Assembly: GCA_903859205.1 (NCBI GenBank)
Contig: CAIOLM010000042.1
Location: forward strand, 117,046-181,045
DNA: 64,000 bases
Direction: 5' to 3'
DNA from: an uncultured Microbacteriaceae bacterium
GTDB lineage: Bacteria; Actinomycetota; Actinomycetes; Actinomycetales; Microbacteriaceae
Position numbers and translations under genes: made by a program. Of this stretch, positions 38,445 to 48,012 are shown in pieces. The notes below the pieces were generated by a model. It did no database searches. It was given only the letters and a program-made list of their open reading frames with translations, and was not told the origin of the DNA. Position 1 is the first letter of the stretch; each line of letters starts with the position of its first letter.

Positions 38445-39671
38445 ATGGCTGAAGACAACTGGGGTCGCGTTGACGAGACCGGAACGGTCTACGTTCGCGA
38501 TACTGACGGCGAGCGTGCAGTAGGTGCGTACCCTGACGCCCCAGTAGAAGAAGCACTCGCCTACTTTGCGCGTAAGTTTGACGACATTTCGGTGTCGCTC
38601 AATCTGCTCGAGCGTCGAGTTGCCACCAGCGCCCCGGTGACTGAAGTCCTCAAGGGCCTGTCGGCCGTAAAAAAGAACATCTCCGCGGGTGTCGGTGTCG
38701 GAGACTTTGAGTCGCTCCGCAGGCGCGTGGCCGCACTCGAACTTAAGCTCGAGGGGGCCAAAGAAGCCGCAGACGAGCTCAAAGAAGAGGCCAAAGAAGC
38801 CGCAGTCACGGCTCGAGCAGAACTTGTTGATCAGATTGAAAAGCTTGCCAGCTCGAACCTGGGTAGCGTCAACTGGAAAGCGACTACGGCAAAAGTAGAT
38901 GAGCTCTTCGCATCTTGGCAGCAGGTACAGAAGTCTGGTGTGAAAGTCTCCAAAGAGACCGCAGACGAGTTGTGGAAGCGCTTCCGAAACGCTCGTGCAA
39001 CCATTGATCGCGCTCGGCGCGCTCATTTTGCGACAGTTGACACTGTCGGCAAAGAGGTTAAGGCGCGTAAAGAAGCCCTCATATCTCAGGCTGAGGCCCT
39101 CGCGACGGCCACAGGTGAAAAGACGATCGCCGCCTACCGCGAGCTGCTCGAAGAGTGGAAAAAGGCGGGACGCGCGTCTAAGAAGACAGATGACTCACTG
39201 TGGGCCAAATTCAAGGCGGCTGGAGACGCTATATACAGCGCGAAGTCAGAGGCCGACGCGGCGGAAGACGCCTCGTATGCCGACAATCTGGTCGCGAAGG
39301 AGCAGATTCTTGTGGAGGGTCAAAAGCTGCTGGCGATGACCAACCGTGACGAAGCTCGTTCCCTGCTCACTGGACTCCAGAAGCGATGGGATGCTGCCGG
39401 TAAAGTACCGCGCGCCAAGGTAAAAGACACCGAAGCGGCAATGCGCAAGCTCGAACAAGCCGTCAAAAAGCTCGAGGACGATGCCTGGTCGGCATCTGAC
39501 CCAGAGAAGCAAGCTCGCCAAGAGGGTCTTGCTGGAGCAATTGAGTTGAAAATCTCAAAGCTTGAAGCTCAGTTGGCCAGTGCCACAGCAGCCAAGGACG
39601 CCAAGAAGGTCTCTGAACTTACTGAGGCAATTGACACCCAAAAGTCTTGGCTCGCCGTACTCGCTGGCTAA
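38445..39671 (+). CDS. DUF349 coiled-coil protein
   Basis: This 408-residue, highly charged, mostly helical protein has an N-terminal segment DNWGRVDETGTVYVRDTDGE and then repeated DUF349 units recognisable by the pattern L-x-x-W-K/Q-x-x-G-x-x-x-K-x-x-D-x-x-W-x-x-F (for example LLEEWKKAGRASKKTDDSLW near residue 235). It has no known enzymatic activity in bacteria. The ATG at 38445 fits the family N-terminus; an ATG four codons upstream lies directly on the AAAGG. It is one of only two plus-strand genes in the first 57 kb. Confidence 0.85.
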   Translation: MAEDNWGRVDETGTVYVRDTDGERAVGAYPDAPVEEALAYFARKFDDISVSLNLLERRVATSAPVTEVLKGLSAVKKNISAGVGVGDFESLRRRVAALELKLEGAKEAADELKEEAKEAAVTARAELVDQIEKLASSNLGSVNWKATTAKVDELFASWQQVQKSGVKVSKETADELWKRFRNARATIDRARRAHFATVDTVGKEVKARKEALISQAEALATATGEKTIAAYRELLEEWKKAGRASKKTDDSLWAKFKAAGDAIYSAKSEADAAEDASYADNLVAKEQILVEGQKLLAMTNRDEARSLLTGLQKRWDAAGKVPRAKVKDTEAAMRKLEQAVKKLEDDAWSASDPEKQARQEGLAGAIELKISKLEAQLASATAAKDAKKVSELTEAIDTQKSWLAVLAG

Positions 39672-39730
39672 CATTCCACAACTTGATCCTGGTCACCCCG
39701 ACGTCTGTCCGTGGGTGCTAGACCGATGGA

Positions 39731-40438
39731 ATGTCGCACTCTAATGCTCTTTTTCTGCCACTGACAACGGGTCTCACGCTGGCTTCCACTGAGCTACAGG
39801 CCATGGGCTTAGACGGCGATGTGGTGGCACTATCCGACGGCTATACATATGCCGACACGCCAGCCTCTCCGGCGGTGAAGGCACTCATAGTGACGTTGTC
39901 GAACACTTCTCGATACGCACCCTGCGGGCAGAGTGCGTTGTGGGTTTTTGGGCTGACTTCGGCCCCGCGCATCCTCTCGGTCGTTCTCATCGGGGGAATT
40001 CGTGCAAACCATGAGACGCTCGATCGACGTCGTGTGCGGGAACTGCGGCACATTCAACTGCAGCTCGTTCACGAGGGGACGGCACTCGTGCAGTCCCCCA
40101 CGTGGGCTCTCATCGACGTCGCAAAGGACGCAACATTGAGCGACCGAGAAAAGTCGACAACCCTCAGGGACGTCTGTCGGACTAATCACTCGCTGTGCAT
40201 CGAAGCGGGCGCAGAACTTGCAAGAAGGCGCATCAGACCGAACGCCATGACGGGATTGCGGGCTTTAGCTCTCGCTCACGCGATAGACATCGTAGACGGC
40301 ATCAATTCTGCGGACGGCATTCAGAACGCGCTCCAAGTGCACGGTATCGCTCATCTCGAAAACAAAGCGGCTCAAAGCCAACCGGGCATTTGTGGTGTTG
40401 ACCGAGGCGGAGAGAATGTTGACGTGATGCTCCGATAA
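39731..40438 (+). CDS. AbiEi-antitoxin-like protein, 3' end overlapping relA
   Basis: A 235-residue protein of uncertain function. The layout GDVVALSDGYTYADTPASPAVKA, then APCGQSALWVFGLTSAP, RRVRELRHIQLQ and VQSPTWALIDVAKD resembles the AbiEi/type-IV antitoxin-like proteins that are common as lone genes in Microbacteriaceae. No toxin (AbiEii nucleotidyltransferase) is next to it. The last 58 codons are read antisense to the end of relA, a 174-base convergent overlap, so the C-terminal part is probably not ancestral. The ribosome-binding site is poor. Confidence 0.55.
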   Translation: MSHSNALFLPLTTGLTLASTELQAMGLDGDVVALSDGYTYADTPASPAVKALIVTLSNTSRYAPCGQSALWVFGLTSAPRILSVVLIGGIRANHETLDRRRVRELRHIQLQLVHEGTALVQSPTWALIDVAKDATLSDREKSTTLRDVCRTNHSLCIEAGAELARRRIRPNAMTGLRALALAHAIDIVDGINSADGIQNALQVHGIAHLENKAAQSQPGICGVDRGGENVDVMLR

Positions 40439-42523
40439 AACGCGCGTGACATCTGACAACAAGCCGGACCTGTCCAACGCTTCTACTTGAATGTGCACCA
40501 AGAAGACGCTCTTAGAATTCGGAGCCCATCCCACTTCAATCAAACGAGCAGGTTCTCGCTCGAGCGACTTGACGTTATTGCAGGTGCTTCGATGAACAGA
40601 AACACCCTGGCCACGAGTTACGAACCCCGTGATTTCATCGCCGGGAACGGGCGTGCAGCATTTTGCAAGTTTGACAAGAATGTCAGGTGCACCACGAACA
40701 AGTACACCTGAGTCTGACTGTCGTGCACTGCGCATGGAGGCTGGCGCCGGCAAAACGAATTCAGGCGCATCTTCAGTTTCCTCAGCTGAGTGAATCGTGG
40801 CCACGAGCTTCTCGATAACAGACTGAGTCGAAACGTGACCCTCGCCCACGGCCGCAAAGAGTGCCGATACGTCGTCGTAGTGCAAGACGGCCAAGACCTG
40901 AGCTAAAGATTCGGGCAACATCAGCTTCTGCAGTGGCAGATTCTGCTTACGCATGGCGCGGGCAAGGGCATCTTTGCCGTTGTCGACAGCTTCTTCGCGC
41001 CGCTCTTTGGTGAACCACTGCTTGATTTTGTTTCTGGTCCGAGTGCTCTTGACGAAGGTAAGCCAGTCTTGGCTGGGGCCCGAGTCTGGATTCTTGCTGG
41101 TCAAGATCTCAACCGCGTCACCGCTCGAAAGCGTGGTGTCTAGAGGAACCAACCGCCCGTTGACCTTGGCACCCATGGTGCGGTGACCGATTTCCGTGTG
41201 GACCGCGTAAGCAAAATCGATGGGAGTAGCCCCTGATGGCAGTCCAATGACACGACCCTTGGGCGTAAAGACGTAAACCTCTTTGGCGCCGATTTCAAAC
41301 CGCAGCGAGTCAAGGAACTCCCCCGGGTCGTCGGTATCAGATTCCCAATCAGAGATGTGCGCAAGCCACGCCATGTCGTTATCCACGGCGGATAATGAGT
41401 CGCCCCCCTTGCCACCGGCAAGTTTGTCTTTGTACTTCCAGTGCGCCGCCACGCCAAACTCAGCGCGTGCGTGCATTTCGGGAGTGCGAATCTGAATCTC
41501 GACCGGGCGCCCTTTCGGTCCCATCACGGTAGTGTGCAACGACTGATACAGGTTGAACTTAGGTGTCGCGATGTAATCCTTAAAGCGACCAGGCAACGGA
41601 TTCCACCGAGCGTGGATTGCCCCCAGAATTCCGTAGCAATCGCGCACCGTCGGAACGATCACTCGAATTCCGACAAGGTCGTAGATTTCATCAAACTCTC
41701 GACCCCGTACGACCATCTTTTGGTAGATGGAGTAATACTGCTTGGGTCGACCGCTCACGTCGCCCCTGATGCGGCTGACCCGCAAATCGCCGTTGACAGC
41801 GTCGATGACCTCGGCAACGAATTTCTCGCGCTCAGGAGTTCGCTGGGCGACGAGGTTGCTGATTTCGTCGTAGATTTTCGGGTGGAGAACTCCGAATGAG
41901 AGATCCTCGAGCTCCCATTTCAACGTCTGGATTCCTAAACGGTGAGCTAGCGGAGTGTAGATTTCGAGAGTTTCTCGTGCTTTACGCTCAGCGCTCTCTG
42001 GCGAAACGAAGCCCCAAGTACGAGCGTTATGGAGCCTATCTGCGAGCTTCACGACGAGAACACGAATGTCTTTCGACATTGCAACGATCATCTTGCGCAC
42101 AGTCTCTGCCTGTGCGCTCTCTCCATACTTGACCTTGTCGAGTTTTGTGACTCCGTCAACAAGCATGGCGACCTCGGGGCCGAACTCAGCGTGTACCACG
42201 TCGAGCGTCAGCGCAGTGTCTTCAACGGTGTCATGGAGGAGGGCCGCGATAATAGTTTTCGGTCCGATACCAAGATCAGCCAAGATTTGCGCAACGGCAA
42301 CGGGATGCGTGATGTATGGCTCACCACTGGCCCGCAATTGACCTTGGTGGGCATCTTTCGCCATGTTGTAGGCCCGCGCAACGCTGGCAAGTTCGGCCTT
42401 AGGGTGATGAACTCGCAGCGTACGAATGAGGTCAGAGAACCCGCCATCGGTCTTCGTGCGGCTGAATATTTTCGGCATCAGACGGCGCAACGACGTGGTT
42501 GTCGGTGTTGTTGAATCAACCAT
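40265..42523 (-). CDS. relA: Bifunctional (p)ppGpp synthetase/hydrolase
   Basis: This 752-residue Rel enzyme makes and breaks (p)ppGpp. It has the HD hydrolase domain with HDTVED (97-102), the synthetase domain with EFDEIYDLVGIRVIV and GRFKDYIATPKFNLYQSLHT, the TGS domain (VYVFTPKGRVIGLPSGATPIDFAYAVHTE), a zinc-finger/helical region with KCCTPVPGDEITGFVTRG and a C-terminal ACT domain. Catalytic residues of both domains look intact, so it is likely the only long RSH. It lies 49 bases after secF. Confidence 0.97.
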   Translation of the reverse strand: MVDSTTPTTTSLRRLMPKIFSRTKTDGGFSDLIRTLRVHHPKAELASVARAYNMAKDAHQGQLRASGEPYITHPVAVAQILADLGIGPKTIIAALLHDTVEDTALTLDVVHAEFGPEVAMLVDGVTKLDKVKYGESAQAETVRKMIVAMSKDIRVLVVKLADRLHNARTWGFVSPESAERKARETLEIYTPLAHRLGIQTLKWELEDLSFGVLHPKIYDEISNLVAQRTPEREKFVAEVIDAVNGDLRVSRIRGDVSGRPKQYYSIYQKMVVRGREFDEIYDLVGIRVIVPTVRDCYGILGAIHARWNPLPGRFKDYIATPKFNLYQSLHTTVMGPKGRPVEIQIRTPEMHARAEFGVAAHWKYKDKLAGGKGGDSLSAVDNDMAWLAHISDWESDTDDPGEFLDSLRFEIGAKEVYVFTPKGRVIGLPSGATPIDFAYAVHTEIGHRTMGAKVNGRLVPLDTTLSSGDAVEILTSKNPDSGPSQDWLTFVKSTRTRNKIKQWFTKERREEAVDNGKDALARAMRKQNLPLQKLMLPESLAQVLAVLHYDDVSALFAAVGEGHVSTQSVIEKLVATIHSAEETEDAPEFVLPAPASMRSARQSDSGVLVRGAPDILVKLAKCCTPVPGDEITGFVTRGQGVSVHRSTCNNVKSLEREPARLIEVGWAPNSKSVFLVHIQVEALDRSGLLSDVTRVLSEHHVNILSASVNTTNARLALSRFVFEMSDTVHLERVLNAVRRIDAVYDVYRVSES

Positions 42524-42572
42524 TGCGTCTCCTGCCTATATCCATTATCTAGGACACAGGAGTCAGGACGGT

Positions 42573-43577
42573 CTACGCCTCGGCGCGAGCTTGAGCGACG
42601 AGAAGCTTCTCGTCGTTCTTCGCAACCGTGGCGTCTTTGCTACGCCAGCCCGCGTAGAGCGGAGCTGCCAAGAACAAGGTCGAATACGTGCCCACGATAA
42701 TTCCGATAAGAAGCGCGAGGCTAATGTCCCGAAGAGTGCCGGCGCCAAGAACGAAGGCCCCGATAAACAGGATCGATGCTACGGGCAGTGCCGCAACAAC
42801 ACTCGTGTTGATGGAACGCACCAAGGTCTGATTGACGGCAAGATTTACCTGCTGCGCAAAAGTCCTACTGGGGTCACGCATGACGCCAATCGTGTTCTCG
42901 CGAATCTTGTCGAAGACAACAACCGTGTCATACAGGGAATATCCCAGAATGGTCAAGAGTCCAATGACAGCTCCAGGCGTTACTTCAAACCCGGTCAGGC
43001 CATACACGCCTGTTGTGATGACGACGTCGTGCAGAAGGGCCACGATTGCCACTACTGACATCTTCCAAGTGCGGAAGTACAGTGCCATCACTAGGGCCGC
43101 AAGAATGACGAAGACAACGAGGCCACGAATTGCCTGCTGCGTGATGTCTTGACCCCACGTGGCGCCGATGAATGATGACGTCACGTTGGTTTCAGGGACT
43201 GCATAGCCCTTGGCAAGAGCCGCCTTGACTTCTACCGTCTGTGCGTTCGTCATCTGGGATGTCTGGACGCGGACAGAAGAAGCGCCGATGGTCGAAACCT
43301 TGGGGACGACCGTCGCATCAACGCTCTCGACGGCGTTGGTTGCAATGTTTTGATCTGTGGAGGCTGGTCCGGAAATGATGAATTCGCTGCCTCCAGTGAA
43401 CTCGATGCCGAAGTTATAGGCAGGAGTGTTGGTGATGGCACCTCGAACAAAAGGGCCGGCCAAGCTAATGAGCACCAGAATGATTGACAGGAGGTACCAA
43501 GTTTTGCGGCGACCCACAAAGCTGAAGGACCGCTTGCCCGAGTAGAGATCGTTTCCGAGTTCAGTGAACCGCGACAT
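42573..43577 (-). CDS. secF: Protein translocase subunit SecF
   Basis: SecF (334 aa) works with SecD to use the proton gradient for protein export. Membrane segment 1 (about 28-48) is followed by the periplasmic domain (NFGIEFTGGSEFIISG), and membrane segments 2-6 start near residue 148; LTILGYSLYDTVVVFDKIRENTIG is the SecF signature. The start shares one base with the secD stop. Confidence 0.97.
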   Translation of the reverse strand: MSRFTELGNDLYSGKRSFSFVGRRKTWYLLSIILVLISLAGPFVRGAITNTPAYNFGIEFTGGSEFIISGPASTDQNIATNAVESVDATVVPKVSTIGASSVRVQTSQMTNAQTVEVKAALAKGYAVPETNVTSSFIGATWGQDITQQAIRGLVVFVILAALVMALYFRTWKMSVVAIVALLHDVVITTGVYGLTGFEVTPGAVIGLLTILGYSLYDTVVVFDKIRENTIGVMRDPSRTFAQQVNLAVNQTLVRSINTSVVAALPVASILFIGAFVLGAGTLRDISLALLIGIIVGTYSTLFLAAPLYAGWRSKDATVAKNDEKLLVAQARAEA

Positions 43578-45289
43578 TAACCATCCACCTTTCCGGAGTC
43601 TGACTGCACCCCGTCGGTCATGGCTGCCTTACGCTCAGCGATGGTCTGGCGCTTAGCTGCCTCTTTGCTGGCAGAAGCAATCTTTGCCGCGCGAACCTCT
43701 TTAGACGGGGCGAACTGAGCTCGGCCGCGATAAACCGCGCCAAGCGCCATTGGGTCGAGCCCGCTGAGGCGATGGCCGGAAGCGAAGAAATTCGTCTGAG
43801 CTAAGAGCGCCAGAACGGGGTGAGTAAACAGCGAAACAACAATGAGGTCGACAACGGTGGTGAGACCTAAAGTGAGAGCAAATCCACGAACGTTACCCAC
43901 CGCCAGGATGAACAACACCAAGGCCGCGAGGAAATTGACTGCGTCACTTGCAATGATCGTACGAATTGCCCGACGCCATCCAGTCTCTACAGCCGACTCG
44001 AGCCCGCGACCCTCACGGAGCTCGTCCCGCGTGCGTTCAAAGAAAACAATGAATGAGTCGGCAGTGATGCCGATAGCGACAATCAATCCAGCTACTCCAG
44101 CCAGAGAAAGTCGGTAACCCTGGTACCAAGAAAGAATTGTCACGAGCAGGTACGTGATGATGGCAGCCACCGCTAGCGAGAAGACCGTGACTAGACCGAG
44201 GGTGCGGTACTGAATGAGCGAGTAAACGATGACCAGAATCAAACCGATGAGACCGGCGAGCAGACCGTTCAGAAGTTGGGTGCTGCCCAGAGTCGCCGAA
44301 ATAGTGTCAGAGCTTTGCACTTTAAAGCCGATGGGCAGCGCACCATACTTCAGTTGGTCAGCGAGGGTCTTCGCTGACTGCTGAGTAAATCCACCTGAGA
44401 TTTGAGGCTTACCGTCTGTAATTGCTGACTTTGTGGACGGAGCCGAGATGACCTTACCGTCGAGCAGGATGGCGAATTGATTGCGGGCGCCGGTCAGTCC
44501 GGCCAAGCGAGTGGTTACCTGCGCGAAAGCCTTGGTTCCTGCTGCGTCGAAGGTCATGTAAACAGCCCATTGCCCAGTGGACGTCCCTTGGGAAGTCTGA
44601 ATAACGCCACTCGTGGCATCAGCAATCTCAGAGCCGTTTACCTCGACGGGTCCAAGCAGAAACTTATAAGAGCCGGACTCGTCACACGTGATGAGCGGCT
44701 TATCCGCCGGCGCCGCGGAGGCGTCTTTTGCGGCAGCTGACTTGCAGTCAAAGACGTCATACTGCGCCTGAAGCAAAGGCGTTACCCACGCGGGGTCACT
44801 CGCATCTGTCGGCTTAACACTCGGTGTGCTCGGAAGATTCGGGTCGACGGCCGGTGGCGGCGTCGACTTTCCATCTGCTCCGACAGCTGAAACCGCGGCT
44901 TGATCTGTCTCAATGACAGCCCGGAAGTCGAGTTTCGCTGACGCTTCAATGCGGTTTATGGTGTCTTGATCGGGTGTGCCCGGAATCGAAACAACAATGT
45001 TGTTTGTTCCCTGAGTGTTGATCTCTGCTTCGCTCACACCAGCTGAGTCGACACGCTGACGAATGATCGAAACAGCCTGGTTCAGCTGTTCTGGCGTAAC
45101 GCTGGCACCGTCAGTGATCTGCGGAGTCAGGATTATTTGAGTTCCACCTTGCAAATCGAGTGCGAGTTTCGGTGTCCATGATCCCCCGCCCCAGAGCACT
45201 CCCCCGGCGTTGATGCCGATGAGAGCAACGATGAGCACGAGAAGCCAAATGAGACTCCGCCACGCACTGCGCATAGGTGTTTTAGACAC
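43577..45289 (-). CDS. secD: Protein translocase subunit SecD
   Basis: SecD (570 aa) has a membrane segment at 12-32, DLQGGTQIILTPQ, a large periplasmic region with a Pro/Ser-rich insert (about 145-165, PPPAVDPNLPSTPSVKP), the P1 and head domains, and five C-terminal membrane segments with SLAGVAGLIVAIGITADSFIVFFERTRDE. A charged C-terminal tail of about 60 residues extends into the cytoplasm. The start follows yajC by 33 bases and overlaps secF. Confidence 0.97.
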   Translation of the reverse strand: MSKTPMRSAWRSLIWLLVLIVALIGINAGGVLWGGGSWTPKLALDLQGGTQIILTPQITDGASVTPEQLNQAVSIIRQRVDSAGVSEAEINTQGTNNIVVSIPGTPDQDTINRIEASAKLDFRAVIETDQAAVSAVGADGKSTPPPAVDPNLPSTPSVKPTDASDPAWVTPLLQAQYDVFDCKSAAAKDASAAPADKPLITCDESGSYKFLLGPVEVNGSEIADATSGVIQTSQGTSTGQWAVYMTFDAAGTKAFAQVTTRLAGLTGARNQFAILLDGKVISAPSTKSAITDGKPQISGGFTQQSAKTLADQLKYGALPIGFKVQSSDTISATLGSTQLLNGLLAGLIGLILVIVYSLIQYRTLGLVTVFSLAVAAIITYLLVTILSWYQGYRLSLAGVAGLIVAIGITADSFIVFFERTRDELREGRGLESAVETGWRRAIRTIIASDAVNFLAALVLFILAVGNVRGFALTLGLTTVVDLIVVSLFTHPVLALLAQTNFFASGHRLSGLDPMALGAVYRGRAQFAPSKEVRAAKIASASKEAAKRQTIAERKAAMTDGVQSDSGKVDG

Positions 45290-45322
45290 AAAAATCCTGT
45301 CGAATGTGACGTGTAGCGAGAA

Positions 45323-45724
45323 TTACTTGGCTGAAGACTTAGTGGCAGGTGACTTCGCGGCGGGCTTCTTTGCAGCGGGCTTCTTTGCCACAGTGCGCTC
45401 ACCGAAAGCCGGTTCGCCAGTAACTACTGCCTTTTTTGCCGCAGGCTTGACGGCAGGTGCCTCTTTCACGACACGCGAAACAGCCTGTCGGTGAAGCTTC
45501 ATGGTCACCTTGGGTGAGATTTCGAGAACGACGACGTTCTCAACAGAGTCAATGCTGACGATGGTTCCGTAGAGACCGAACGAGGTCATCACCTCAGCGC
45601 CAGGGAGAAACTTGGTCGCGAGCTGCTCGGCGTCACGCTTGCGCTTGCGGTTGTTGCGGATCATGAAGAAAACGAGAACGGCCAGAACGGCCAACATAAG
45701 AATCATGGTGGGATCGAATGACAT
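45323..45724 (-). CDS. yajC: Preprotein translocase accessory subunit YajC with Lys/Ala/Pro-rich tail
   Basis: YajC (133 aa) has one N-terminal membrane segment (about 4-22), the conserved GAEVMTSFGLYGTIVSID and HRQAVSRVV. After residue 92 there is a low-complexity tail with tandem KKPAAKKPAAKSPATK, resembling histone-H1-like or anionic-RNA-binding tails. This makes it longer than typical YajC. It precedes secD-secF as usual. Confidence 0.93.
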   Translation of the reverse strand: MSFDPTMILMLAVLAVLVFFMIRNNRKRKRDAEQLATKFLPGAEVMTSFGLYGTIVSIDSVENVVVLEISPKVTMKLHRQAVSRVVKEAPAVKPAAKKAVVTGEPAFGERTVAKKPAAKKPAAKSPATKSSAK

Positions 45725-45742
45725 TGTTAGTCCTAACTAACG

Positions 45743-45770
45743 CAAAGAAAAGGCGCGTTTTCGCGCTCTT
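45743..45770 (-). terminator. Rho-independent terminator after ruvB
   Basis: On the minus strand GCGCG-AAAA-CGCGC forms a 5-bp stem with a four-base loop, flanked by AAAG and CTTTTCTTT that can extend the stem and supply the T-tract. It lies between the ruvB stop and the yajC start, so it ends the ruvCAB transcript. Confidence 0.75.
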
Positions 45771-45780
45771 TGAGTATAGG

Positions 45781-46827
45781 TCACAGCAGGGTTTCGCCCG
45801 GTTCATACCCATGTTGTGCTGGGGAAATTCCCAGATGTCCCCAACCGTCTGCGGTGATGATGCGTCCTCGCGATGAACGAGTAATCAAACCCTCACGTAT
45901 CAAGAAGGGCTCAACCACGGTTTCGATGGTCTCGGAATCCTCGCCGATGCTGACAGACAATGACGAAAGTCCCGCGGGACCGCCACTAAAACGCTTAGCC
46001 AGGGTCTCTAGGTAAGCGCGGTCAAGCCGATCTAAACCCCGCGCATCGACGTCATAAATTGTCAATGCCGCACGCGTGGCTTCGAGTGCATCCGTGCTCG
46101 CATGCACCTGGATATAGTCACGAACGCGCCGCAGTAGGCGGTTAGCAATTCGCGGAGTGCCTCGACTGCGCGAGGCCAATTCAACAAGGGCCACGTCAGC
46201 AAGAGAGAGGTTGAGTAGATCGGCCGAGCGACGAACGACCTCGACAAGTTCGTCTTCTGCATAAAACTCAAGATGCCCGGTGAAACCAAACCGGTCGCGC
46301 AGCGGCGCCGCAAGTGCCCCAGATCGGGTTGTTGCCCCCACCAGAGTGAACGGCGGTAATTCAAGCTGGATTGACGTCGCACCAACGCCCTTACCGACCA
46401 TGATGTCTATGCGAAAATCTTCCATCGCCAGATAGAGCATCTCCTCGGCAGACCGAGCCATGCGATGAATCTCATCAATGAAGAGAACCTCGCCAGGCTG
46501 AATGCCTGAGAGCAACGCCGCAAGATCGCCGGCGTGAGAGATTGCGGGTCCACTGGACATGCGCAATGTGCGACCGCTCTCAGCGGCCACAATCATGGCG
46601 AGTGTAGTTTTTCCTAGACCAGGCGGACCAGACAGAAGAATGTGGTCTGGCGTGCGTTCGGCAACCTTAGCCGCGCGCAGAAGAAGGTCGAGCTGGGCTA
46701 CCACCTTGGACTGACCGACAAACTCGCTGAGGTCATTCGGACGCAATGCACCCTCTGCTGCGCGTTCCTCGTCGGTGGCCAGCCGAGCTGTTACAACGTC
46801 TTCTGGGGATTCGGCAGGATCTGTCAC
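45781..46827 (-). CDS. ruvB: Holliday junction branch-migration ATPase RuvB
   Basis: RuvB (348 aa from GTG 46827) is the AAA+ motor for branch migration. [18 protein letters not shown], Walker [13 protein letters not shown], Walker [10 protein letters not shown], sensor 1 [20 protein letters not shown] and the C-terminal winged helix with [17 protein letters not shown] are intact. The GTG overlaps the ruvA stop by four bases (GTGA). A longer reading into ruvA is basic, non-conserved and rejected. Confidence 0.97.
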   Translation of the reverse strand: MTDPAESPEDVVTARLATDEERAAEGALRPNDLSEFVGQSKVVAQLDLLLRAAKVAERTPDHILLSGPPGLGKTTLAMIVAAESGRTLRMSSGPAISHAGDLAALLSGIQPGEVLFIDEIHRMARSAEEMLYLAMEDFRIDIMVGKGVGATSIQLELPPFTLVGATTRSGALAAPLRDRFGFTGHLEFYAEDELVEVVRRSADLLNLSLADVALVELASRSRGTPRIANRLLRRVRDYIQVHASTDALEATRAALTIYDVDARGLDRLDRAYLETLAKRFSGGPAGLSSLSVSIGEDSETIETVVEPFLIREGLITRSSRGRIITADGWGHLGISPAQHGYEPGETLL

Positions 46828-47420
46828 GAGCGTTGCACCTGCGCCAACGAAGCCAACGTGAGTCGAAGAACTTCTGCCACGGATGCGCTCGAACTTGCGT
46901 CGACGCCTGCGACGGCATCTCGTGCCACCCTCTCCTGCCAACCAAGGCCAACGAGAGCCGCAACCACTTGATCACCAACTGCGGTGCTGGCAGTAATCGC
47001 ATCGCTGCTTGCTGGCACCACGGCAGTGAGGCGGCCGCCCAGCGAGACGATGATGAGCTTTGCTGTCTTCGGCCCGATTCCCGAGACCGCTTTGAAAGCG
47101 CTCTCATCTTCATTTGTCACCGCAGCGAAAACTTCAGCAGGTGAGAGCGCACTGAGGACGCCGAGAGCTGACTTGGGGCCAACTCCACTCACGGTGATGA
47201 GCGACTCAAAAATGTGGAGGTCTTGTGCAGAGAGAAATCCAAACAACGTCATGGAATCCTCACGAATAATAAGCGTCGTGAGCAAATCGATCTGGTCGCC
47301 GATCTCCTGAGCGTTTGCGACCGCACTGGTTACATTTACCGCGTAGCCAACGCCATTGACATCTACGACCAAAAGGTCTCGAGTGGCGGCACGTACTATG
47401 CCTGTCAGCGAAGCAATCAC
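46824..47420 (-). CDS. ruvA: Holliday junction DNA-binding protein RuvA
   Basis: RuvA (198 aa) forms the tetramer that holds the four-way junction for Ruv[31 protein letters not shown] is the OB fold (start at residue 1); the HhH motifs are [19 protein letters not shown] and [16 protein letters not shown]. The C-terminal domain III ([16 protein letters not shown]) contacts RuvB. It follows ruvC by 18 bases. Confidence 0.97.
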   Translation of the reverse strand: MIASLTGIVRAATRDLLVVDVNGVGYAVNVTSAVANAQEIGDQIDLLTTLIIREDSMTLFGFLSAQDLHIFESLITVSGVGPKSALGVLSALSPAEVFAAVTNEDESAFKAVSGIGPKTAKLIIVSLGGRLTAVVPASSDAITASTAVGDQVVAALVGLGWQERVARDAVAGVDASSSASVAEVLRLTLASLAQVQRS

Positions 47421-47438
47421 TTGGTTAGCCTAGGAGGC

Positions 47439-48008
47439 TCATCCTCTGCGACGGCTGAGACGCTCCGCCTCGCGCCACTTCTGCTGGGCCAAAGTAAGGC
47501 CGTCTTCATTATTTTCAGCGGAGACGAGGGAACCCGCTCCCCCGCGCCAGGCGTTGCAAATAGCAAGGGCGAGGGCATCTGTTGCGTCGGGCAAGAGCTT
47601 GTCATCAGGCATGGACAGCAGTTTTTTAACCATGTTGGCAACCTGAACCTTATTTGCACGCCCGTTTCCAGTCACTGCTGCTTTGACTTCGCTCGGCGTG
47701 TGGAGATCGATGCTTAGACCGCGTTCAGCTGCCTCCGCAAGCACCACGCCACTGGCTTGTGCGGTCCCCATAACCGTTCTCAAGTTGTGCTGTGCGAACA
47801 CCCGTTCCAATGCAACTCGGTCTGGCTTGAGTTCATTGAGGGCCAACACTAGGCCGGTCTTGATTGCGAGAACCCGGTTTGCCAGATTCATGCTGGGCGA
47901 GGTTTGAATCACGCGCACATCAACCAGGCGCAGGGCGCGGGTATCTGAGACCTCGATCACGGCAACGCCGCACCGGGTCAAACCGGGGTCGACGCCGAGT
48001 ATGCGCAC
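47439..48008 (-). CDS. ruvC: Holliday junction resolvase RuvC
   Basis: RuvC (189 aa) cuts the junction. MRILGVDPGLTRCG carries Asp7; ALERVFAQHN holds the catalytic glutamate, and LLPDATDALALAICNAWR the C-terminal acidic pair. It starts four bases after the yebC-type gene. Confidence 0.97.
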   Translation of the reverse strand: MRILGVDPGLTRCGVAVIEVSDTRALRLVDVRVIQTSPSMNLANRVLAIKTGLVLALNELKPDRVALERVFAQHNLRTVMGTAQASGVVLAEAAERGLSIDLHTPSEVKAAVTGNGRANKVQVANMVKKLLSMPDDKLLPDATDALALAICNAWRGGAGSLVSAENNEDGLTLAQQKWREAERLSRRRG

Positions 48009-48012
48009 GCGA

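Noticed and set aside
45330..45420. CRISPR-like direct repeats
   Set aside because: The short repeats are in frame and encode the KPAAK tail of YajC; there are no spacers.
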